Below are positions 33,569-44,360 of a DNA stretch of 64,000 bases, one piece after another. Location of the stretch: the NCBI GenBank assembly GCA_907163375.1, contig CAJQUW010011280.1:558001-622000 (forward strand). Reading direction: 5' to 3'. The first letter of the stretch is position 1; the number at the start of each line of letters is the position of its first letter. A program made the translations under genes and the position numbers. The notes below the pieces were generated by a model. That model searched no databases. It was not told the DNA's origin and saw only the letters and a program-made list of their open reading frames with translations. This DNA comes from Prostheceraeus crozeri (taxonomy: Eukaryota > Platyhelminthes > Polycladida > Euryleptidae).

Positions 33569-35957
33569 AATGATATGTCTTGAAAGATATGCCACAAAGA
33601 TAAATCAGACATCATTCAATTGTTGCGTTTCCCACATGTAAACTGATCCTGTCATTAAATTCATCCCATCAATAAATACAGTATGCTTTTTGCGATCCGC
33701 ACATGTAAACAAATCGTGTACATCAATCTTTGCCTTTTCGATTCCCACAAGTAAACAGATCCTGTTCATCCTCGAATCCCATAAAGATGTAATCGCTGTG
33801 TGATAAATATGTAATCCGCCTTTACACAAACTTCGCCTCATACATCAAGACTTAACAATGGGAGCTCTCTCATCTCCCGTAAGCCACGCTAAGCGCTCTG
33901 TATTCACTCTTCAGGGGTAGATGTTAGTTTTTTATCAATTTTGTCCTAAAATTAGAAGCTTTTCTTTCGTCTGTTACACCACAGATTTGGAATAAGCGCA
34001 CCCTAGGAGGTAGGTATATCGAAATGGGTGCTATACGGTGTAGAAGATAAACGAATTTGAGCTTAAATGGATGATCATTGCCTTACCCTCCCGAGCTCAA
34101 AGAAAATCGTAGGCCTGTATGGTGCCAAATTTTGACATGAAGTGCCAAAAAAAGATGATGGAAGGGGAAACGCATCGCGCTACACTAGCGACACAAAATG
34201 TTAGGGACAAGACGAATTCATACATCACTACAACCGCAAATGAGTGTTTAGTGGAAAAGTTTCCGCATATCCTATTATTATCACTCTGCTTTACTTAAAG
34301 ACCACCGAAGCATTCTTATATACATTGGATTTGTTGAGAATTTTGATTTGCCTCTACGAGAGACACTACATGGGGCCAGGTTGCATCACCGACTTCTGCT
34401 ACAAATTTTGCTGAACACCTTGTAGTATACATTGAAAAGCGTTTAAATCTTAAAAGCGCACGCCCAAAACATTGTTACATAACGGACATCCTTGATTTTG
34501 ATAGTCCTGTGTAATCGAAATAATGAATATTAAAAAATGTCTTCGGGACACAACATTTCTAGTTTTCTGTGGATTCCCTAGTATTCCCATGTATTATCTA
34601 TTTTAAACGCAAAGTGTAAAAGAGATTTCATTATGACATATTTTATATCAAATATGATCAATCGCATTTATCACGCATGCATAATTTTATATCACACAAT
34701 CATTATGAATAAAAGTGATGTGATCTACAATGCACTGCTGCATAAGTGATTTAGACAACCAGAGCTAATATTTTAAATACATAATTCAACATACATGTAT
34801 GCCGGCATAAAAAGGTGCGCGAATCAGCCTTCATTCAGTTTTGCAGCAAAACATGCACGTGGCGTTCCTCCCCGAGGAACTTTAAATGATGCTTCAGACG
34901 ACCTTGACACACCGAAGCTATTATTAATCATTCAAATCATTGAGATTGTATTATGGATTAAAATCAGCATAGATATCTCATAGAATTTAAGTGGTGAGAT
35001 GGTAGGTTTCTCGACAATTCAAAATCATAATTCATTGTATGAAAAGCGGCAGTTCTGATTGCTTCTAGTGAATGACAATATTAATGATGATCCACACAGA
35101 ATCCCCATAGAAGCGCTATGGGAGCTGCGGGGAGGACCTCAGAACCTAAACCCACCCCATACCCATGGATATACCCACAGAATCCCCCTGATAACAATGG
35201 CAACCGTGTCAATAAATAGATAGGCAACTTATCACCCAGTTTCAAAATTCGAAATCATTGAAACATTTCCTACACCATATGTTTCTAAACTATTCTACCT
35301 TCGATTCACCTGTTGTTTATGCCAGAACAAATAGAAGACAAAATTCTTTCTTTGTCTGCGCGTCGTTTTATTTGAATCACTTTTGTGTCGGCATGAATCT
35401 ATTTTAAAAGTTCTTATGTAAACAAATTATCTCCTTTAATTAGAAATATTGTATTCACGCTTATTTTAATGAAAATCTACTTTCATGATTAAAATACGAC
35501 CGCAATTTCCTCATTTTGCTCTGACTTTCCTATGGTATTCTTGTCAAACTGCAATGCTAATTATAACTTGTAATGTGAACTTCAAATATGAATGGACTGT
35601 CAGATTATTTTGCATAAACCATTGTATTTTTCAATCACTCACTAGGCCTACAATGCAGATAATTTTGGTAATTTTGCATTTTTTTGGCTCATGCATCTCT
35701 TGTAGCGGATATTGTCTTATGTTTTGATTGAGAATCTATTCTATTATGATCTATGTGCTCTCAGTATTTTTGTGACATAACTGGCTTAGGAAATCACTCT
35801 AACTGGCAAGGCTGAGTTCTTGAATAATAATCGCTTCCATTGAGGTCAATTTTAGAAATACTACCTCTCCAAGCTGATCAGAGACTCAAGGTTTTAAATG
35901 CTATTATTTCTTCTGCATTGCTATTCTATCCATTTAACGAAATCAAAATTGCTATCA
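33569..35957. other. No supported gene; short repeats
   Basis: Three imperfect copies of a 22-bp word like CCCACATGTAAACTGATCCTGT occur at about 33631, 33698 and 33745. A C-rich dispersed repeat lies at 35097-35200, related to that at 30700-30800. The rest is AT-rich without coding signal. Confidence 0.4.
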
Positions 35958-36745
35958 CATAATAATAATAATAATAATATATTTGTCAAACACAAATAGT
36001 AGTACAGAGATAATACAAACTGAGAGTGACAAATATCTACCCATGAAGGGCATAACTGAAAACAATAGGAGTACCAAAGTGGAAATGCATACGTTAGAAA
36101 GACTAGATAAATGTATTATATCACCGACGTTGCTGTAACTACCAAATGTCCATCCGTTTGAAGTAGGAATTAATTGAACGTTTAAATTTTTGAACCGAAT
36201 CAACTTTCACTTCATCGTCTGTCATCATATTCCAATAATCCACCACATCCACCGTAATAAAATTGGAGCGATATCTGTGCTTAGATACATGTATAGGCTT
36301 CAGCAGACGAAGGGAATTGATGCGATCTGGCTGAGTAGACAGTTGGAAGTAATCATCAGAGACAAAACCATACATTCCATTTATCACCTTATAGAGAAAA
36401 ATCAATTTATATCGAATACCCCTAGATGATAGGCGCAGTAGACCCAGGCGATTCAGTCTACTTCTGTAATCAAGATCTCTTAGATCACTAAAACATCTTG
36501 AAAACCGTTTTTGGACCTTCTCAATATGGTTGATGGCATTGTCATAAGCGGGGCACCAAATAATGGATCCAAATTCGAGAATGCTGCGGACATGGCCCTT
36601 GTATAGATTCACCATAGCCAATTTGTCTCGGGTACGGAATGATTTTTGAATAACTCCAAGCATGCGATTGGCCTTGGTAACCATAGAATTAATATGTCCA
36701 TTAACACTAATAGGGTGTAATTCGCGATGTAATTCTAATTCTGAG
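35958..36745 (-). mobile_element. 5'-truncated CR1/L2-like LINE with AAT tail
   Basis: On the minus strand the C-terminal part of a LINE second frame is followed by a short 3' UTR and an (ATT)n tail (35959-35980). Similarity to LINE linker sequence runs upstream of the first ATG to about 36745 (for example LHPISVNGHINSM, fitting S..HI..M). The rest of the element is missing, as usual for LINE insertions. Confidence 0.85.
36139..36745 (-). pseudogene. LINE ORF2 C-terminal remnant, open frame
   Basis: The uninterrupted frame codes the part after the reverse-transcriptase domain: KANRMLGVIQKSF, then VRSILEFGSIIWCP, IEKVQKRFSR, Y.RL..L.L..L..R, and near the end FITVDVVDYWNMM and a FKRSINSYF finish before the stop at 36139. 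This is the CR1/L2/jockey pattern. The catalytic YADD region and endonuclease are missing. The lack of stops over some 200 codons suggests a fairly recent insertion, although the fragment has no enzymatic function. Confidence 0.85.
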
Positions 36746-37093
36746 TTGTTATACTCTACCTAAAGAGTGATTAAGTCAGCATTACAACGATTATGTCAAA
36801 ACTTTTTCAACTTTAATTACTTTCTATGACCACTATTTCTACTGTATTTCAAATTTCAGAATGTGGTGAGTCCATGCAACCTATCCCCCTCTTTCGTCGC
36901 TTTTGGAGTTGAAACGAATCCTGTCATTCAGAATCAGGATGTCCTGTTTCTTTCTCTTTAACCAAAGGAAAGTGATAGCATTCCATGTGCTCTGATGCTT
37001 TGTTGCTCCTCACAAGTTCCAACCATCGACCAGCTACATGAAAACATATGACAATGACGTAATATTTCACGCATTTTCAATCCTTCTTTGCAG

Positions 37094-37245
37094 GGTGACT
37101 CAACTTATCACAAGCCATGTCTTTGTCGGTTGGTCTGCGTTTGATTTATGTCGGAAGAAAGCATGTACAGAAAATAAATAAGATGGGCGTTGGCAGACTG
37201 CAGCAGTGAACTACATGGCGGCTTCATCTGTTGACAGCAAGTGCC
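37094..37245 (+). CDS. Candidate exon with a start codon (MAASSVDSKC)
   Basis: A strong acceptor (TTTTCAATCCTTCTTTGCAG, ending 37093) opens the exon and a consensus GTAAGT (37246-37251) closes it. The ATG at 37215 (context CTACATGG, G at +4) gives MAASSVDSKC in phase 1; the same frame has a TAA at 37179. An upstream frame (ATG 37117 to TGA 37207-37209, 30 codons) ends five bases before this ATG and could limit its translation. So it may be a 5' exon with a coding start, or the upstream frame may itself be coding. Coding part 37215-37245 only. Confidence 0.4.
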
Positions 37246-37251
37246 GTAAGT

Positions 37252-38916
37252 ATATATGTGCTATGTACGTATTTTAAGCTGGAGAATGCAGTTGGCATAT
37301 TAATTTACATTTGCTTATAGAAAATTCATGTTATAATTGTCAAGTCTAAACAATTTGGATCATTATAGAAATAACAACACTCAAGAGTTCATAACTTTTT
37401 CCAAAGAATTAGAACGTGAATAAGCTTGCAGTTAGTGATTATATTTAAGATACAATTAAATATAGCAAATGTTTAGTTGATAAAAAACAATAATGAATTG
37501 TCTTTGATAATAACCTTGTTGACAAAGTTGATGAATGGTCTTTCTGATAAAGTTCAGAAAAAACATTTAAATACAAAGATGATGCATCATATGTCATGAT
37601 GGTTGACTTTATAGGCGTTTATCGCGTCAGTTTTCATGCATTAGTGCGTATAATTATCATCAGCAATAATGGCACTAATGATATCAACCTAAATTCTTAT
37701 CATCGACATATTTGATTGTTGTTACTGGATTGAAAATAACATAAGAATACGTTTTGTGTTGCAAATACTTTATGTCGAAACGTGATGGCCGAAGACAGTC
37801 TTTGGTGATGTCATCCTATTCTTAGCAACGTACTATTAATGCAAGCAAAACATTTTGAATTTTTGCATATGTACCAAATAAGAAAAATTCTTATGTTGTA
37901 CAAATACCATTTTGATATTGGGAATGTACATGTACATCCAAATCGCTTTTTGAAGTTTAACTTTTGGTGCAAAATTTCAGAGTTTTTGGATGCACTTACT
38001 ATTGCATTACTTGTAAGCATATTGACTGTCTACCGCCTCCTTGGACAATGTCTGTTGTCTCACGCTATCGAAATATATGACGAATTCCGCCGTACAGAAT
38101 CTGAGCCAACATCCATTGTCAACAACCTAAAAGTAAAAAGGAATTAAGTGTTTCAAGTTCGACCTGCTCATTACTTACTAGAACATTGTAAGCATTTTAT
38201 ACACTGCAATTCTATGGACACTTGAAGGGACGCAAGAAATCGGATGGCACTTAAAATGGACCAACATAGTGTTGCTAAATTTCAGATTTTTGCTTTATTA
38301 ATGCTAGAGAAAACACTTGCAGGGTCGTTATTGCTTGAAATATAAACCATTGCCCTTCATGCATTTTTCCCGCTATCCTGAATGCTGGACTCCGACCGGA
38401 TCTCCAGATTAATAACCGGATAACAATCCGATCGGTTGGAACCGGATCGGATCCCGACCATCACTTCTCGATAACAGATCGAAGCCTTTCTAATTCGCTT
38501 CTTTCTTATGACAATCGGAAGTCTGAAAGAATGAAGTTTTAGTGATAGTTAGATCCTTTGTTACCAGATAATGTTATGCGCTATTTCAGATTCTCAAATC
38601 GAATGACATGTACTTAAACTGATCAACTTCGCTGACTTCATCTCGAACAAACTAATGTCTATCGGCGGCTGCACTAAGGAGTTTCCAAAGATTTTCAAGT
38701 CTGATCTATGGAGGACAGCTTTCTATCTAGGGCGGAAACCGGATCCTCGTCCGTGTCGGATCTATAGATCACACACATGATCCGGTATTTTCATAGTGAC
38801 AATCAGAAGACTGAAAAAAGAATTGGGAATGTCGTGTTGTATATTCTGATAATCTACAATGCACAGCTCAGTCGTTCAATGGCGACGTAATGTTGATAAT
38901 GAATTGCTTGTCAAGC
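37252..38916. other. No supported gene; decayed GC-richer repeat units
   Basis: Two similar GC-richer units (38389-38535 and 38735-38830) share ACCGGATC words and a GACAATCGGAAGTCTGAAA-like word (38511 and 38801). They look like parts of a decayed repeat. The remainder is AT-rich. Confidence 0.35.
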
Positions 38917-38920
38917 TTAA

Positions 38921-39128
38921 ATGTTCATTCTCACCGGACGCGGCGCGTCCTCACGCGTCCAAAATTTTCGTTCGGAACCTTAGTAAACATATGGGGCTGT
39001 TCACACCGGACACGGCGCGGTGCCGAGCGTCTCTATGTGAACAGCCCTATAGGCTTATCAAGGCTCTGAACGGAAATTCTGACGCGTGAGGACGCGCCGC
39101 GCCGCGCCGCGTCCGGTGTGAATGGACC
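38921..39128. mobile_element. CpG-rich foldback element with TTAA flanks (208 bp)
   Basis: TTAA lies on both sides (38917-38920 and 39129-39132). The two halves are imperfect reverse complements almost to the middle: CACCGGACGCGGCG near the left edge matches the complement near the right edge, then ACGCGTC, GTTCGGAACCTT, and finally GGGCTGTTCACA (38994) against TGTGAACAGCCC (ending 39047). The turn is about 30 bases. The right arm has an expanded GCGCC run. Coding potential is nil. TTAA target duplications suggest piggyBac or Kolobok mobilisation; the ends themselves do not decide. Confidence 0.75.
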
Positions 39129-39784
39129 TTAAAGATTCGAAGTCTGCTGAATTATTGTGCTCAGGCTTTGTAGTATTGCAAATCCTTGGAAGAGTTAAAT
39201 GTATTAAACTCCATCAATAACGATTGTCCACAGTTGTCCATAGTCCACACATTGTCCACATGTGTTTATCAGTGACGCGCGTTCAATCGATGCGATGCAT
39301 GTAAAGAATTCCTTACTTAAACAATTCTATTGTCATTTCCATAATTCGAAAGAATCAGACAATGTACCTTGCTTTCTTAAGGGATTGAAAATGTGTGTTC
39401 CTTTGAGGAATCGCATATTTGCGATTAGAAGTGGTGAGGCATCGGTTTCACCGCGTTTAATGACGCTATCCTGGGCGAAAAATGAAACCGGTGTCTGTGA
39501 AAATGGTCCTTTCTGGGGGCTCTTAAATACAAAAGTGCTGCGAAATCAGAGTGATTGGCATCTCGCGATTTAGGGAAATAATGTTGAGTGCAGCTGAGAC
39601 AGCTTGAATAACGTCATAAATGTGCCGATGCGTAGAGTTGTGTGCAGCACTTACTTAACGTATATAATTCAAAATTGTCAAATTTTCACGCTTGAAGACT
39701 TTATTAGTATACAACATCGCGTTTGAAAATACGTCGTGATTTCCAATATTTCTTCCGTTGAGGTTTTCAAAAATATGTCTGCTA

Positions 39785-41197
39785 GGGATCGTTCTCAATT
39801 GACGTCAACCAATTTTTCGATCTTTTTGACCCCCCCCCCCCCGGGTGTCAACTTTGACAATCCCCCTCCCCCGTTGAAGTCAACCCTAGCCATGACCTAG
39901 CTTATATATCGTGCATGATTCATTGCTATTAGCCTATATTCTATATTTTCGGAATACGTTCGCTAATTTCTATTTGTTACTTTGATTCTTTTATCACCTG
40001 ATTTCTGAATACCTATCCTTTAGTAATATTAGGTAGCTATGTAATACGTTGTCGTGATCAAGACAAACTTGTCAATAGAATGCATTACGTGATCAAGATA
40101 AACAGTCAATAAACAATAGGGTCGGATATCCATGTCGCATGCATGGCATGCGAGCACAATACCACATACGTATAGATAATTCTGTATACCTATAAATTAA
40201 TAATGTATACAACTTGTTTGTGGAATGTATCTTGCAGATGGATCAATTCAATTGATTTTCAGGAAATCTTTGAAATTTTATTCGTTTTTTTGTTTACTAG
40301 TATACTACTTGTAGGCCTATACGACTGGAATGATTTAGGAAGAATTCAAGAGGTCTCTCAAGCATAAATGATCTAACTTTCAGCAAGGAATTCTCAAAAA
40401 TCTGCAATTAACAAGAAGTCTTATCAGTACTTTTCCAGACTATGCAAAGTGCTATTTGGCATAATTTGACTCAACAAATATACATGTTGAACCGCACATG
40501 CTATCAAAACGGATCAGTGAAATGTAATGTCAAAGGGTGCAACTGATAGGGAATCAAGAAAAAGAATTTGAAAAATAGGCTTTTTTATAAGAGAAAATTG
40601 CTCTATAACAAAAACCACTTTCTTTAAAAAATGGATTTCCAATTGATGAAATTACAATCAAAATCGGTAAATTGAAACATAACAAAATTGAAACTTAAAG
40701 TGAAACATTTACATTTTTACATTCAAATTTTATCATGTGACTATTTCCTGAAACAATTACGGTGGGGGCAGCATAATCATAATTTGCATATAACGAGTTA
40801 TATGATTCAGCATCTATCATCCAATTTATTTCGTGTGCATCTGAGCTGGCACTATAGGTTATACAAATTGCAGTATTTTTTCAACCGGTGTATGAAGAGT
40901 CATTGAGAATTGCGATTTGACTAAATCACTACCTGATTTACCGGACATTGCTGTAAAATTTCGAGAATTTTATATACATATGTAGGTAGACGTGTATAAA
41001 ACTATCGACAGGGAAAATTATACAGAAGTCAATGTGTAGCCTATGTATTGATGAGCAATTTTGTATTTTTAGCCGAAAAATTGACGTCAACTTTCCATTA
41101 GACCCCACCCACCCTCAGTAAATTCCTGTCAACTTTTGTCAACTTTCGAACACCCCCTCTCCCCCGGTCATGGTTGACGTCAATTGTGAACGATCCC
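39785..41197. mobile_element. 1.4-kb DNA transposon with 26-bp inverted ends
   Basis: The left end reads GGGATCGTTCTCAATTGACG followed by TCAACC, and the right end is the inverse with one mismatch in 26 (C/T to A at position 11). Just inside, both ends carry poly-C/poly-G tracts (14 C at 39829-39842) and several GTCAACTTT-like words. The flanks are GCTA on the left and TTAC on the right, so a possible 3-bp TWA-type duplication is degraded and the superfamily is unresolved. No transposase-like frame remains, so it is non-autonomous. Confidence 0.7.
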
Positions 41198-42099
41198 TTA
41201 CTGACTGAATACTAAGAGAAACTGTACTCATTTGACTTTCTTTAGCAAAAAACAATAACTTGATAGCTTGGTTTTCATCAATCCATCATCCAAAATGCAC
41301 TGCAGAGCTCCATGGGGAATGCAATGAGCCAAAGTTATTTCAACAAAAGTCAATATTGATCGAGTCAGGCATATAGGACTTAAAAACATTTATATTTTGC
41401 AGTCTTTCTTTATATAAATCACGAAGGAATCAGAATGCGATAAGTGCAGTCTAAAATACTGCCGCATGAATAATGTTCATTCATTTTGTCAAATGAATTT
41501 TGCGCATAAAGCTTTATTTCAAATCCGAAATCGTGTTTATATCACCTCATCATACATGAACCAACATTAATATTGCCAAACCGTACATTCGAATACCTCC
41601 ATACGTCTACTGCAAATATTATCATTTTTTCTCTGACTTCGGTACTATCATTAGCTACATTGCGAAATGGATGTCCTCAAGTAAAAATATTTTAGTATTT
41701 AGATGCAGCCTATAAACAGCAATGAAAATATCCGCTCAGAGATCTTGTCAAGTATGATTTAGCATTCAAAGATGTAAGAGATGATGATGATGTGTTTTAT
41801 TAATGACCAGGTTTTCCTCAATCAATAATTGAAATAATTTGATCTCTAAGATACCCACATCACTCTTCTAAAATGAATTTGACAATGTGAAAGAAGCTGG
41901 ATGAATTGTTGTCTACTCTGTGAGGATGAGAATATAGTCTTTTTGTACCAGGACCTAAATCTAATCAAGACTAAGCTATTTTGATTAGCGGTTTATCACG
42001 GAAATCCTTTAATGGCTTAATATTGTCTTTCGGCGTTTCTTTTGTGTTGGATTAGTGTCTAATGTCCTTCGATTTCACGCTCAGAATCTCCTTTCGGTT

Positions 42100-42666
42100 T
42101 GGGCGAAGCAAAATTTTGCGAGCGATAGACGCCTAACCAATAGCTGAGCTCCTAATTCTTCATTGCTGTCGGGTAGGGTACGCCAAGCGTCAGGAGCAGC
42201 TACCGCCTATCTCTGTCTGCTTCTTCTCTTAAAGCGATAACGGTGTATTAGATTTGAGATTTCAAGCTTGGGTACTAGAAGCACATTTCCTGAAGGCCTT
42301 TCACTGCCAGCATTGAGCGCGCACCCACCAGTCGCTCGTTCAAGCTTGTGTAAATTTGGTCGGCCTCCGGTTAGGATCTCCTTACTAGAGCGCGCGGAGT
42401 AGAGATCCAGTCTGCTAGAGATAGAGAGAGGGAAAGAAGCAGAGAAGAGTGAACGGAGAACGAAAGGAAGAGACATTGAGACGCAGGGCGATACCTGCCT
42501 CTGGGTCAAGTTGCGTTTGCCTGGTTGGGTTCTTGTCAACGCCCTCCAGTGTACAACCGCCCTTCTCTTGTCGTCTGGCGCCCCGCTTTACCTGCTGGGG
42601 AGAAAGTTTTGTGATCCAATCATCCGCCAAACATTGTTCTTGCCCTCTGGAAGGAAACACGTCAAA
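42100..42666 (+). promoter_or_regulatory. Candidate promoter and 5' UTR of the 42667 exon
   Basis: GC and CpG content rise sharply over their surroundings. A CCAAT motif lies at 42137-42141, and about 600 bases before the start codon contain no ATG in any frame that I can see, which is unusual in this AT-rich DNA and fits a true 5' leader with selection against upstream starts. A purine-rich GAGA tract is at 42415-42475. The transcription start cannot be placed exactly. Confidence 0.45.
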
Positions 42667-42702
42667 ATGTCTTTTATCGCCATTGATACCAATAGCTGGC
42701 AG
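42667..42702 (+). CDS. Candidate first coding exon (MSFIAIDTNSWQ)
   Basis: The ATG has A at -3 (TCAAAATGT). Twelve codons (MSFIAIDTNSWQ) lead to CAG followed by GTATGT (42703-42708), a good donor in phase 0. I recognise no family from so short an N-terminus. No downstream exon that fits phase 0 could be supported in the following AT-rich DNA, so the first intron is probably long or leaves the window. Confidence 0.5.
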
Positions 42703-42708
42703 GTATGT

Positions 42709-44289
42709 GTTTGATATGCTAGTTTGGCGTTTGTCTGTAAGGAATAAAAGATAGACTGGTAAAGAGGGCATTGAAATTTTGAGTTTTCGTGCAAATTTTT
42801 ATCATGGTGTTTATTCCACTATTTGCTTCAGGAGTTAAAGACGGAAATTAAAACCTAAGTCGCGAAAGACTCATATTATGTCTATGTTATAAACTCTTCT
42901 GCTCATTCTTCTGTCGAACTGCTACTGTCTTTATCAACAAGTCAGGAATTCAGGAGTCGCTTTGATTGCAGATAATCTAAGCAAAATGTTCTTCCGGTTT
43001 AGTTATTTTTCTCATTCAATCTTAGCCGATTATTTCAGTGATGTTTCTTACAATGATTTCTGCGACTGCGGTGTATTCAGATGTGGAATATGATACTGCG
43101 TTAAATGAAATTCGGAAATACTTGAGGTTGATCAGTTTATTATTTGATTACTGTCTCTATCTGCAAAACCAATCAATTCCGGTAAGTGAAAATTACACCA
43201 AGTAATAATCTCGATGTCTAAGCTTAAGATGCTGACTAGTCAGTGAACGCTTCTACTCAGCAAACAAGTCATTAAATATATCCAGACACCTGAAGGAATT
43301 TCTGGAACATGCAAATACTCGTGCAAACTCATCTATCTAATTTTGAAAATTATTATAACAATCTTCAATATTTTTAGCAAATCTTTTGTCTAGATAACAG
43401 ACTTCCCTCACCTAAACTGGCAAGAGGTGCCAAATACATATAAATCAGAAATTTCATCCACGAAGTTTAATTGTACATAAGCCTTTTTCATTATACAAGG
43501 CTAGGCATTTACATGCATCATAATGTTGATGTCAGATGCTAATAAAATATAAATATGTCTTATATTAATCACTCGCTAATGCTTCATACTACTTGCAGCG
43601 TACTAATATTAAGCACATTCTCTTAGCTTTGACAAATAAATATATTTAGATAATGCACCAGCACATTAAGATATCTTCCAATTATTCAGTTCAATTTTTT
43701 TATCTAATTGATATCAAATTTTTGAAAAGATATTGAGCATGAAGAACATAATCTTTGTGTAAATGCTATAAAAAATGATTAGAAGATAATAAAGATGAGT
43801 CACTTCTTTTTCAATCACATTTTTGTATGTGTCATTATGTGTAAAATACTGACGGCATTTTATAAAAGAATTTGATCAAATCGAACTTAATGATAAATAT
43901 GGAAAATTTGTGTACTAAAATGTGCAATTCATACTGTTAATGTCGATAAAGTATCTAACATACAAATAAATCAACAAATCCATAACGCGACTTAATTAGT
44001 GTGTCGATGTTTGTTGTCAATGATCTCGTATTGTTTCATTAAAAGAAAGATAGTTATAAACTATTGCGCATTAAAGAATTATTGTATTAAGAAAATATTT
44101 TTGTATTGGTGATATCATAATCATGGCTCCTTTAAAATGAAAAATAAATAAACTTCCATCATATTTTGAGGTACATGCATGCATCAGCCCTTCTTACATG
44201 TGGTTCAGTTTCATTCATTTTAGTCTCATTCTTTGGTGCTGAATGCCTAGCAAAAATACAGAATACCTATACACTAAAAACTCTCAGGT
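42709..44289. other. Probable intron, AT-rich
   Basis: Follows the 42703 donor. An open frame with a donor (GTAAGT at 43190) lies at about 43020-43189 but neither acceptor keeps frame with the 42667 exon, so I leave it out. Confidence 0.35.
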
Positions 44290-44360
44290 TTTGCCTATGG
44301 TTTGAACTCTGGTCGCTCGGACGTGTGAGTAAACATCTAATCACAAGGCCACTGAGCTGG
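44290..44360 (-). repeat. tRNA-derived SINE fragment
   Basis: On the minus strand CAGCTCAGTGG (complement at 44349-44359) matches the A box and AGTTCAAACC (complement at 44299-44308) the B box of a tRNA-type promoter, about 40 bases apart. The intervening bases do not fold into a clean cloverleaf and the acceptor ends do not pair, so I call a SINE rather than a tRNA. Confidence 0.6.

Noticed and set aside
33605-33841. Decayed C2H2 zinc-finger array on the minus strand
   Set aside because: A few words (such as LFTCADRKKH) recall finger sequence, but repeat spacing is 67 and 47 bases instead of 84, and the Cys/His pairs are missing.
42207-42794. Several overlapping frames of 60-118 codons on both strands
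   Set aside because: They arise from the GC-rich, stop-poor leader; the plus-strand ones lack an ATG before 42667 and the others show no domain.
43020-43189. Open frame ending at a GTAAGT donor, as the second exon after 42702
   Set aside because: Both usable acceptors enter in phase 1 or hit a stop in phase 0, so it does not join the 42667 exon, and the peptide is not distinctive.
44290-44360. True tRNA gene
   Set aside because: A and B boxes are present but the acceptor and anticodon arms do not pair; a SINE head fits better. The same holds at 31141 and 58571.
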